Below are positions 55,944 through 64,000 of a stretch of DNA of 64,000 nt, piece after piece (position 1 is the first letter of the stretch; every line of letters starts with the position of its first letter). The stretch spans positions 62,001 through 126,000 of the forward strand of contig NZ_CALSFU010000011.1 of assembly GCF_943737005.1 (NCBI RefSeq). Direction: 5' to 3'. The notes under the pieces are model-generated. The model did no database searches. It was not told the DNA's origin and saw only the letters and a list, made by a program, of their open reading frames with translations. A program made the translations under genes and the position numbers. Source of the stretch: Achromobacter sp. Marseille-Q4962 (GTDB lineage Bacteria; Pseudomonadota; Gammaproteobacteria; Burkholderiales; Burkholderiaceae_B).

Positions 55944-56266
55944 ATGCCGCCTGCGCGCGACGGTTTCCCGCCGCATGGGAATGAGCACGGCTTTCATTCC
56001 CACCCCCGCGTCCGCTTCCGCGCGGCTGCGGGCGACACCTCGATCTCTTCCAGGGTGCAACCTCCGTGCGGCCCTGGTTACGGGCAGGTTCACCGAGGGA
56101 TGCCCCGGCTCGGGGATTACCCGCTGACACCCCGCCGTCTTGGGTTATCCCTAGTTCCTCGAAGGCGCAACCCGTCAATATTCTCTGGTTAACCGCAAAG
56201 ACCGCAGAGTCGTAACCGGAGGAGCCCGAACCCCGAGCCGGCACTCGCACTCAAGGAATCCACGTC
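55944..56266. other. 323-bp structured intergenic region ahead of the ABC operon
   Basis: No gene is seen. It holds GGGAATGA/TCATTCCC (55977-55984/55994-56001), CCAGGG/CCCTGG near 56052-56079, CCCCG/CGGGG near 56112-56124, and near the end two mutually exclusive pairings: CTCTG/CAGAG (56183-56209) and GGTTA/TAACC (56187-56217), followed by CCGGAGGAG. A similar GCAACC...CTGGTTA pattern occurs twice. This looks like a structured leader RNA, but I could not match it to a known riboswitch class. Confidence 0.45.
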
Positions 56267-57130
56267 TTGGATAACACGTCCCCGATCGATTCGTCCGCCA
56301 TGGCCGGACACGCGCGCCGCGCGCCCCGGATTCCATGGGCCACCTGGCTGCATCGCGTCTTCGTGGTTCTCATGTACGGCTTCATGCTCTGCCCGATCAT
56401 CCTCGTGGTGTGGCTGAGCTTCTTCAAGGACGCCATCCTGTATTTCCCGCCATCGGGATACACCCTGTCCTGGTACGTGAGGGCTTGGGACAACCCCGCC
56501 TTCGCCAACGGCTTCGTCTTCAGCCTGCAGGTGGCGCTGCTGGCCGCCGTCGTCGGCGTGGCCATGGGCGTGCTGGCCGCCGTCGGCATTGCCCGCTACC
56601 GCTTCCTGGGCAGCAAGGGCGTGAACACGCTGCTGCTCTCGCCGCTGCTGATTCCCGGCATCGTGGCGGGCGTGGGCATCTACCTGTTCTACCTGCGCGC
56701 CGAGAACGCGCTCGACCAGGACATCGTGGGCACGTTCGGCGGACTGGTCATCGCGCACATCTGCCTCACCATTCCCTGGACCGTGCGGCTGGTCATGGCC
56801 GGCATGGAAGGGCTGGACGGCTCGATCGAAGAGGCCGCCCGCAACCTGGGCGCCAGCGCGCCGGTGGCGTTCATGCGCGTCACCCTGCCCATGCTGCGCC
56901 CCTCCATCGTGGCCGCCGCGCTCTTCAGCTTCGTCGTGTCTTTCGAGAACCTGGAGCTGTCGCTCTCGCTCGCCGGGCCGGGCCGCACCACGCTGCCCAT
57001 CGCCATCATGCAGTACCTGGAATTCAATCTCGACCCGACCATCGCCTCGGTGGCGTCGGTCCAGATCCTGCTGCTGGGTCTCATCATGCTGGTGACCGAC
57101 CGCTACGTAAAACTGAGTCAGGTGGTATAG
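56267..57130 (+). CDS. ABC transporter permease (PotC-like)
   Basis: 287 aa with six hydrophobic helices and the ATPase-coupling EAA loop reading EEAARNLGASAPVAFMRVTL. It belongs to the spermidine/putrescine-opine type of importer. The start is TTG at 56267, with AAGGA 9 bases upstream; the next ATG is 11 codons later. It heads an operon whose ATPase begins 6 bp after its stop. Confidence 0.9.
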   Translation: MDNTSPIDSSAMAGHARRAPRIPWATWLHRVFVVLMYGFMLCPIILVVWLSFFKDAILYFPPSGYTLSWYVRAWDNPAFANGFVFSLQVALLAAVVGVAMGVLAAVGIARYRFLGSKGVNTLLLSPLLIPGIVAGVGIYLFYLRAENALDQDIVGTFGGLVIAHICLTIPWTVRLVMAGMEGLDGSIEEAARNLGASAPVAFMRVTLPMLRPSIVAAALFSFVVSFENLELSLSLAGPGRTTLPIAIMQYLEFNLDPTIASVASVQILLLGLIMLVTDRYVKLSQVV

Positions 57131-57136
57131 GAAGTC

Positions 57137-58183
<1,047 letters not shown>

Positions 58184-58192
58184 GAGCCGGGC

Positions 58193-59074
58193 ATGCAAAC
58201 CTCGAGCCAAAACGGCCGCGGCTCCCGCTGGCTGGGAGCGGGACTGGCGTTTCCCGCATCGCTGGTGGTGCTCATCATCATCATGGTTCCCATCCTGCAG
58301 CTGGCCCGCTACAGCTTCAACCACTTCGACCCGGCCGAGCTGATGCAGACGGCCTTTACCTTCGAGAACTACGCCAAGTTCTTCGGCGACCCGTACTACC
58401 GCGACATCTTCCTGACCACGCTGTGGATCGCGGCGCTGTGCACGGTGCTGGCGCTGGTGCTGGGATTCCCGGTAGCGTATTTCCTGGCGCGCACGCAGAG
58501 CCGCTACAAGAGCCTGTTCGTGATCCTGCTGGTCTTCCCGCTGATGGTGGGCAACGTGGTGCGGGCGGCCGGCTGGATGGTGGCGCTGGGCAATGCGGGC
58601 GTGGTCAACGCGGTGCTCCAGGGCCTGGGCCTGATCGACAAGCCCGTCGCCCTTATGTACACGCCGGCGGCGGTGGTCATCGGCACCACGGCCGTGGTCA
58701 TGCCCTACCTGATCCTCACCCTGCAGAGCGTGCTCGAAGGCATGGACCTGTCGGTGGAGGAAGCCGCGCGCAACGTGGGCGCCAGCTTCTTCACCACCTT
58801 CCGCCGCATCGTGCTGCCCATCGCCGCGCCCGGCGTGGCCGCCGGCACCATGCTGGTGTTCATCCTGTGCATGAACGCCTACGCCACGCCCGTGCTCCTG
58901 GGCGGTTCCGGGCTCACCATGATGGCGCCGGCGCTCTACGACCAGATCACCAAGGCGTCCAACTGGCCCTTCGGCGCGGCGCTGGCCGTGGTGCTGGTGT
59001 GCGGCACGCTCGTCATTGCCCTGATTTCGAACTGGCTGATCCACCGCCGCTACGTCAAGACCATGGCGTCCTGA
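58193..59074 (+). CDS. ABC transporter permease (PotB-like)
   Basis: 293 aa, six helices, EAA loop EEAARNVGASFFTTFRRIVLP. Partner of the other permease in the heterodimeric channel. It follows the ATPase by 9 bp and precedes the first amidohydrolase by 26 bp, tying transport and hydrolysis in one unit. Confidence 0.93.
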   Translation: MQTSSQNGRGSRWLGAGLAFPASLVVLIIIMVPILQLARYSFNHFDPAELMQTAFTFENYAKFFGDPYYRDIFLTTLWIAALCTVLALVLGFPVAYFLARTQSRYKSLFVILLVFPLMVGNVVRAAGWMVALGNAGVVNAVLQGLGLIDKPVALMYTPAAVVIGTTAVVMPYLILTLQSVLEGMDLSVEEAARNVGASFFTTFRRIVLPIAAPGVAAGTMLVFILCMNAYATPVLLGGSGLTMMAPALYDQITKASNWPFGAALAVVLVCGTLVIALISNWLIHRRYVKTMAS

Positions 59075-59100
59075 CGCCGGCGCTTCTACGAGGAATTCCC

Positions 59101-60348
59101 ATGTCCGCTGTGCTCTTCAAGAACGCCAACCTGCTCGACCCGCTGCAGGCCGACCTGCTGGAAGGCCATCACGTGCTGGTCGAAGACGGCAAGATCAAGG
59201 AAGTCTCCGACAAGCCCCTCTCGTCCTCGAGCGCGCGGGTGATCGACGCGGGCGGGCGCACGCTCATGCCCGGGCTGATCGACCTGCATGCGCACGTCAT
59301 GGCCACGCAGCTCAACCTCAGCACCCAGGGCGTGCTGCCCGACGCCCTGGTGATGATGCGCGCCGTGCCCATCATGGCCGCCATGCTGCGGCGGGGCTTC
59401 ACCACCATCCGCGACGCCGGCGGCGCGGGCTGGGGCCTGAAATGCGCCGTGAACGAAGGCACGGTCAAGGGGCCGCGCCTTTTCATCTCCGGCCGCGCCA
59501 TCAGCCAGACGGGCGGCCACGGCGATCCGCGCCCCCGCTCCGACCACCTGCGCCCCATGAGCTTCTGCGGCTGCTGCTTCCGCGCGGGCGACATCGGCCG
59601 CGTGGCCGACGGCATCGACGACGTGCGCAAGGCGGTGCGCCAGGAACTGCAGATGGGCGCCGACCAGATCAAGATGATGGCTTCCGGCGGCGTGGCCTCG
59701 CCCACCGACCCTATCGCCTCCTTCGGCTACTCGGAAGACGAGATCCGCGTCATCGTGCAAGAGGCGGCGGGCCGCCAGACCTACGTCATGGCTCACTCCT
59801 ACACCGCCGACGCCATCGAGCGCGCGGTGCGCAACGGCGTGCGCACCATCGAGCACGGCAACCTGGTCGACGAGCGCGTGGCGCGCTTCATGGCCGAAAA
59901 AGGCGCCTACGTCGTCCCCACCCTGGTCACTTACGAAGCCCTGGCCAACGAGGGCGCCGAGTACGGACTGCCGCCGGACTCGGTGGCCAAGATCGCCACC
60001 GTGCGCACCGCGGGGCTGCACTCGCTGGAGATCTACAAGAAGGCCGGCGTCAAGATGGGCTTCGGCTCCGATCTGCTCGGCCCGTCGCAGCGCCTGCAGA
60101 GCGACGAATTCCGCATCCGGGCCGAAGTGCTGAGCGCGCAGGAAATCATCCAGAGCGCCACCACCACCGCGGCCGAAGTGCTGAACCAGACCGGGCAGCT
60201 CGGACGCGTGCAGGCCGGCGCCGAGGCCGACATCCTGCTGGTGGACGGCAACCCGTACCGCGACCTGTCGTGCCTGCTGGGCCAGGGCGAGCATATTCCT
60301 CTCGTCATGAAGGCGGGCGTCATCGAACACAACGCGCTGGGCCTCTGA
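59101..60348 (+). CDS. metal-dependent amidohydrolase (prolidase/imidazolonepropionase-like)
   Basis: 415 aa with a complete binuclear amidohydrolase site: His63 and His65 (DLHAHV), carboxylated Lys191 (DQIKMMASGG), His232, His252 (IEHGN) and Asp324 (GFGSD). The SQTGGHGDPR loop resembles cytoplasmic Xaa-dipeptidases of the COG1228 group. It likely cleaves an amide or peptide bond in the compound brought in by the adjacent transporter. GAGGAATTCCC precedes the ATG. Confidence 0.9.
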   Translation: MSAVLFKNANLLDPLQADLLEGHHVLVEDGKIKEVSDKPLSSSSARVIDAGGRTLMPGLIDLHAHVMATQLNLSTQGVLPDALVMMRAVPIMAAMLRRGFTTIRDAGGAGWGLKCAVNEGTVKGPRLFISGRAISQTGGHGDPRPRSDHLRPMSFCGCCFRAGDIGRVADGIDDVRKAVRQELQMGADQIKMMASGGVASPTDPIASFGYSEDEIRVIVQEAAGRQTYVMAHSYTADAIERAVRNGVRTIEHGNLVDERVARFMAEKGAYVVPTLVTYEALANEGAEYGLPPDSVAKIATVRTAGLHSLEIYKKAGVKMGFGSDLLGPSQRLQSDEFRIRAEVLSAQEIIQSATTTAAEVLNQTGQLGRVQAGAEADILLVDGNPYRDLSCLLGQGEHIPLVMKAGVIEHNALGL

Positions 60349-60383
60349 ACGGGGGCGCGGCAGCGCCACGGAGAACCGACACC

Positions 60384-62006
60384 ATGAGCGACAATTTCCA
60401 GGATAGCGAGGTCGGCGAGGAATCGCGCGACGTCAACGCGGCCAAGGGCTGGCACCCGCCCTCCGATCCCGCCCCGCGCGACCGCGGCCAGGGCCCGTTC
60501 GGGCGGCTGGTGCTGCGCGGCGCGACCATCATCGACGGCACCGGCGCCCCCCCCTGGGGGCCGGTGGACATCGTGGTCGAGAATGGGCGCATCGCCGCGC
60601 TGGTCAACGTGGGCACGCCGCACAAGCCCATCGACCCCCGGCGCCGGCCCGCGCCGGGCGAGCACGAGATCGACTGCCACGACAGATTCGTCACGCCGGG
60701 CTTCGTGGACGCCCACGCCCACATCGGCACGCCCTACCACGCCATGAGCGGCATCGTGCCGCCGGCCGACTACATCTACAAGCTGTGGCTGGCCCACGGC
60801 GTGACCACGGTGCGCGAAATGGGCGCCATCGGCGGCCTGGGCTGGACGCTGCGCCAGCGCGAGATGTCCGCGGCCAACGAAATCGCCGCGCCGCGCATGG
60901 TCGTGCATTCAGTGTTCCCGGCCGTCAACGACCGCGTCAAGACCATCCACACCCCCGAGCAGGGCCGTGAATGGGTGCGGCGGCTGAAGGCGCGCGGCGC
61001 GGACGGCATCAAGTTCTTCGGCGCGCCGCCGGCCATCATGCAGGCCGCGCTGGACGAGGCCGCCAAGGTCGGCCTGCGCTCGGGCTGCCACCATGCCCAG
61101 ATGGCCGTCACGCGGGTGAACGCGCTGAAGTCGGCGCGCTGGGGGCTGACCAGCTCCGAGCACTACTACGGCCTGCCCGAGGCGCTCTTCGAAGACCGCG
61201 TGGTGCAGTCGTTTCCCACCGACTACAACTACAGCGACGAGTACTACCGCTTCGCGGTCGCCGGACAGACCTTTCTGCAGGCCGCGCAGCCCGGCTCGGC
61301 CAAATGGCGTGAGGTCATGGACGCGTTCCTGGAGCTGGGCCACACCTTCGTGCCCACCTTCAACATCTACGACGCCAACCGCGACCTGATGCGCGCGCGC
61401 CGCGCCGACTGGCACGACGCCTACACCTGGAAGGCCGTCTGGAAATACTTCCAGCCGCAGCGCGGCGGCCACGGCGCGTATTGGTACCGGTGGAGCACGT
61501 CCAACGAAATCGAATGGAAACAGAACTACCGGCTCTGGATGCAGTTCGTCAACGAATACAAGAACCTGGGCGGTCGCGTATGCGCGGGCTCGGATTCGGG
61601 CTTCATCTTCCAGATCTACGGCTTCGGCTTCATCCGCGAACTGGAGCTGCTGCAGGAAGCGGGCTTCCATCCCCTCGAGGTGCTGCGCGCCGCCACCTCG
61701 CAAAGCGCGGACCTGCTCGGCATCGGCGAACAGACCGGCTCCATCGACGTGGGCAAGGACGCCGACCTGCTCATCCACGACCAGAACCCGCTGGCCGACT
61801 TCAAGCTGCTGTACGGCACCGGCGCCATGCGCCTGAATGACGACACGGCGCAGGTCGAATGGCAGCGCTGCCTGCGGACGACCATCAAGCAGGGCGTGGT
61901 GTACGACACGGCCCAGCTGCTGGCCGACGTGCGCGCCATGGTCAGCCAGAGCTGGGACGGCGAAACGCCGCCCGGGGCCGGGAGCCCGCCGCAAGATGGC
62001 CATTGA
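60384..62006 (+). CDS. second metal-dependent amidohydrolase
   Basis: 540 aa. Ligand candidates are His111 and His113 (DAHAHIG), Lys210 (DGIKFFG), His236/His237, His260 (SSEHYYG) and Asp404 (CAGSDSG). About 120 extra residues between the sixth strand and the final Asp are rich in Trp and Tyr (KAVWKYFQPQ, GAYWYRWS) and set it apart from its neighbour. A run of eight Cs lies at 60547-60554 in the coding region. Its 3' end overlaps the CobW gene by 11 bp. Possibly a different step on the same substrate. Confidence 0.88.
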   Translation: MSDNFQDSEVGEESRDVNAAKGWHPPSDPAPRDRGQGPFGRLVLRGATIIDGTGAPPWGPVDIVVENGRIAALVNVGTPHKPIDPRRRPAPGEHEIDCHDRFVTPGFVDAHAHIGTPYHAMSGIVPPADYIYKLWLAHGVTTVREMGAIGGLGWTLRQREMSAANEIAAPRMVVHSVFPAVNDRVKTIHTPEQGREWVRRLKARGADGIKFFGAPPAIMQAALDEAAKVGLRSGCHHAQMAVTRVNALKSARWGLTSSEHYYGLPEALFEDRVVQSFPTDYNYSDEYYRFAVAGQTFLQAAQPGSAKWREVMDAFLELGHTFVPTFNIYDANRDLMRARRADWHDAYTWKAVWKYFQPQRGGHGAYWYRWSTSNEIEWKQNYRLWMQFVNEYKNLGGRVCAGSDSGFIFQIYGFGFIRELELLQEAGFHPLEVLRAATSQSADLLGIGEQTGSIDVGKDADLLIHDQNPLADFKLLYGTGAMRLNDDTAQVEWQRCLRTTIKQGVVYDTAQLLADVRAMVSQSWDGETPPGAGSPPQDGH

Positions 62007-62976
62007 CCTGTTCCTGCTCTGCGGCTTCCTGGGCAGCGGCAAGACCACGCTGCTGGTGGATTTCCTGCGCGACCCGGCCGCGGCCGACACGGGCGTGATC
62101 GTCAACGAAGCGGGCGAGATCGGCGTGGACGGCGCCATTGTGGCCAACGAAAGCGACGGCGTGCCCATGGCCCTGCTGTCCAACGGCTGCGTCTGCTGCT
62201 CGCTGCGCAGCGACCTGGTGCACACGCTCGCCGCCCTGCTCGACGCGCCGCGCCCGTCCGGCTCGGACCCGCTGCGGCGCGTGGTGCTCGAATGCAGCGG
62301 CCTGTCGCGGCCGGGCCCCATCATCGCCTCGCTGGCCGATCCCGCCCTGGTGGGCCGGGGGCTGCGCCTGGTGGTGGTGTGCACCGACGACTGCGCGCGC
62401 GATCCTGCCGCGCTGCAGGAAACCGACGAAGCCATGGCCCAGTTCGGCGCGGCGCAGCGCATCGTCCTGACCAAGACCGACCTGCTCGACGAAGCCGCGC
62501 TGCGCGTGCGAGCCGGACAGGCCGCGCGCTGGAATCCGCTGGCCGACGTCATCGCCCGTCCGGACCGGCGCCGCGCCGTGGCCGAAGCCTTCGCGCCCTT
62601 CGAGGGCGGGGCGGACCTGGCCGCCCAGGCGGCGCGCGCGCTGGCCGCGCCGCGCGCCGCGGCGGGAGCGCATCCGCGCATCCGCGTCATCGCCGCCCGC
62701 GCGCGCGCCGGGCTGGACTGGGCCGCATTCTCCGAATGGCTGGACAACGTCGCCGGCTTCTGCGGGGGGCGGCTGCTGCGGCTCAAGGCCGTGGTGCGCG
62801 TGAGCGACAGCGTCGAACCCATCCTGATCCAGTCCGTGGGCACCACGTTCAGCGCGCCGCAGCGGCTGACGCGCCAGCCCGACGCGCCCGAATCCATCAT
62901 CGTCATCGCCCGCGACGTGGACGCCCAGGCGCTGCGCGCGGCCGTGCCGGACGCGCCGGTGGAGGTGCTCGCCTGA
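61996..62976 (+). CDS. CobW/COG0523-family GTPase, putative metallochaperone
   Basis: 326 aa. Walker A GFLGSGKTTLL, switch NEAGEIGVDG, the metal-binding CxCC motif in NGCVCCSLRSD, and TKTD for guanine. The C-terminal CobW domain (SEWLDNVAGFCGGRLLRLK) is present. These GTPases deliver Zn or other metals to client enzymes. The 11-bp overlap with the amidohydrolase gene makes that enzyme, and the one upstream, likely clients. Confidence 0.92.
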   Translation: MAIDLFLLCGFLGSGKTTLLVDFLRDPAAADTGVIVNEAGEIGVDGAIVANESDGVPMALLSNGCVCCSLRSDLVHTLAALLDAPRPSGSDPLRRVVLECSGLSRPGPIIASLADPALVGRGLRLVVVCTDDCARDPAALQETDEAMAQFGAAQRIVLTKTDLLDEAALRVRAGQAARWNPLADVIARPDRRRAVAEAFAPFEGGADLAAQAARALAAPRAAAGAHPRIRVIAARARAGLDWAAFSEWLDNVAGFCGGRLLRLKAVVRVSDSVEPILIQSVGTTFSAPQRLTRQPDAPESIIVIARDVDAQALRAAVPDAPVEVLA

Positions 62977-63114
62977 TGTTTTCCATTGGCCCCGTCCATG
63001 CCCGCAGCCGCGGGCGCGGGCGGCGCCGAAGCCGCAGCGGAAGCCCGGCAGCACTCCGCGCCGGACGCCGTTCCTTTGCAAGTCGTCAGTCCCTCTTCGA
63101 TATGAGGTCGTGTT

Positions 63115-64000
63115 ATGCAAGATAAAAACCTGACTCGCCGTGGATTCATCAAGACGGCATCCGGCCTGGCCCTGGCTCCCGCCATGGGCTGGCTGCCGGC
63201 AATGGCGCTGGCCGCCGACAAGCAGATCGTGGTGGGCACCTGGGGCGGCGATTACCAGAACCTGCTGCAGCAGATCATCAATCCGCTGGTGGCCAAGGCC
63301 GGCGTCAACGTGGTCTACGACACCGGCAACGCCGTGGGCCGCGTCACCAAGCTGCGCGCCGAAAAGAATTCGCGGCGCGGCAGCATGGACGTGGCGCTGC
63401 TGGGCGAGGTCGACATGTACGACGCCGAACGCTCGGGCACGCTGGAGCGCGTAGACGCCAAGAAGGTGCCCAACCTGGCGCACGCCATCGAGGCGCTGAA
63501 GACGCCCTACTCCATTCCGCACATCTTCAGCGCGATGACGCTGGTCTACAACACCGAGAAATTCGCCGCCCCGCCCGATTCGCTGCAAGTGCTGCTCGAT
63601 CCCAAATGGAAGGGCCAGGTCGGTTTCTCCGACATTCTTTACCTGTACAACGCCGTCTTCGTCGGGCTGGGCGCCAACGGCACGACCAAGGATTTCGAGG
63701 GCGGCAAGCGCTTCCTGAGCAAGCTCAAGGCCAACGCGCCGCGCATCTATCCGTCCAACGAAGCGGTGGCGGCGGCGTTCAAGTCGGGCGAGATTTCCAT
63801 CGCGTGCATGTGGAAGGCGCGCGCGCTGCAATGGAAAGACAGCGGCCTGCCGCTGGGCTTCGCCATTCCCAAGGAAGGTTCCGTGCCCGTCTCGTTCGAG
63901 GCTGCCGTGGCCAAGAACAGCCGCAACAAGGATGCCTCTTGGGCCTACCTCAATGCCATGCTGGAGCCCGAGGGCCAGGTCGGCTTCGCGCGCAAGATGG
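63115..64000 (+). CDS. ABC transporter substrate-binding protein (PotD-like), 3' end outside window
   Basis: 295 codons are visible without a stop. The N-terminus has a twin-arginine signal (TRRGFIKTASGLALAPAMGW, cut near MALAA). QIVVGTWGGDYQ and DVALLGEVDMYDA are typical of spermidine/putrescine/opine-type receptors. It is 138 bp after the CobW gene, with GAGG 7 bases ahead of the ATG, and supplies the missing receptor for the importer encoded at 56267-59074. Confidence 0.9.
   Translation, partial: MQDKNLTRRGFIKTASGLALAPAMGWLPAMALAADKQIVVGTWGGDYQNLLQQIINPLVAKAGVNVVYDTGNAVGRVTKLRAEKNSRRGSMDVALLGEVDMYDAERSGTLERVDAKKVPNLAHAIEALKTPYSIPHIFSAMTLVYNTEKFAAPPDSLQVLLDPKWKGQVGFSDILYLYNAVFVGLGANGTTKDFEGGKRFLSKLKANAPRIYPSNEAVAAAFKSGEISIACMWKARALQWKDSGLPLGFAIPKEGSVPVSFEAAVAKNSRNKDASWAYLNAMLEPEGQVGFARKM

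Noticed and set aside
56030-56140. Cobalamin riboswitch
   Set aside because: GTGCGGCCC looked similar to part of the B12 box, but the core GCCACTG-type segments and the rest of the fold are missing.

Overview
The window is high-GC, densely packed DNA from a beta-proteobacterium, most likely Alcaligenaceae (Bordetella/Achromobacter lineage). The evidence is three orphan Bug-type (TctC-like) periplasmic receptors, the glyQ-glyS-gmhB-plsC block, the lptD-surA-rsmA operon divergent from amgK-murU, several CaiB/BaiF CoA-transferases and a FadE-type acyl-CoA dehydrogenase. The assignment is by recognition only; no database search was run. There are no phages, insertion sequences or CRISPR arrays. 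One tRNA gene (Lys, CUU) is present.

Layout. 1-8.7 kb: a LysR fragment, then a CoA-ester degradation cluster: a PaaG-like isomerase/hydratase and two acyl-CoA dehydrogenases (minus strand), divergent from a DUF35 Zn-ribbon protein, a thiolase-fold protein lacking the usual nucleophilic Cys, an acyl-CoA ligase, a Bug receptor and a nitronate monooxygenase-like flavoprotein. 8.8-14 kb: another Bug receptor, then a LysR regulator divergent from SDR + MaoC hydratase + CoA-transferase, which resembles a split peroxisomal-type multifunctional enzyme. 14-16.4 kb: class I fumarase and an enoyl-CoA hydratase. 16.7-23 kb: housekeeping genes glyQ, glyS, gmhB, plsC, a YgjP-like metallopeptidase, gloA and def. 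23-25.3 kb: a FadE-type gene broken by a frameshift. 25.5-31.9 kb: fused SpmA/SpmB membrane protein, pyk, glycerate kinase, rsmA and surA. 31.9-37.1 kb: lptD, amgK, murU and a coiled-coil membrane protein. 37.1-39.5 kb: FAD monooxygenase + DUF2783 protein + MarR regulator, with a MarR-type palindrome on the promoter. 39.6-40.6 kb: phhB and an OmpA-like lipoprotein. 40.7-44.7 kb: citryl-CoA-lyase-like protein + CoA-transferase + Bug receptor, divergent from an IclR regulator across a perfect 23-bp palindrome. 44.8-48.1 kb: yaiI, tRNA-Lys, an SDR remnant, and TetR coupled to a diguanylate cyclase. 48.1-55.9 kb: AsmA, an LTA-synthase-like sulfatase, tag, a Cys-cluster protein, an AraC regulator, a second Fur with a Fur box, and small hypotheticals. 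56.3 kb to the end: a polyamine/opine-type ABC importer with two metal-dependent amidohydrolases and a CobW-family GTPase, cut by the window edge.

The strongest unusual systems are (i) the citryl-CoA-lyase-like / CoA-transferase / Bug / IclR module, which suggests CoA-transfer activation and cleavage of a citrate-like acid; (ii) the Cys-less thiolase + DUF35 pair beside paired acyl-CoA dehydrogenases, which recalls steroid side-chain retro-aldolase systems; and (iii) the ABC importer + twin amidohydrolase + CobW operon, preceded by a 323-bp structured leader I cannot name.
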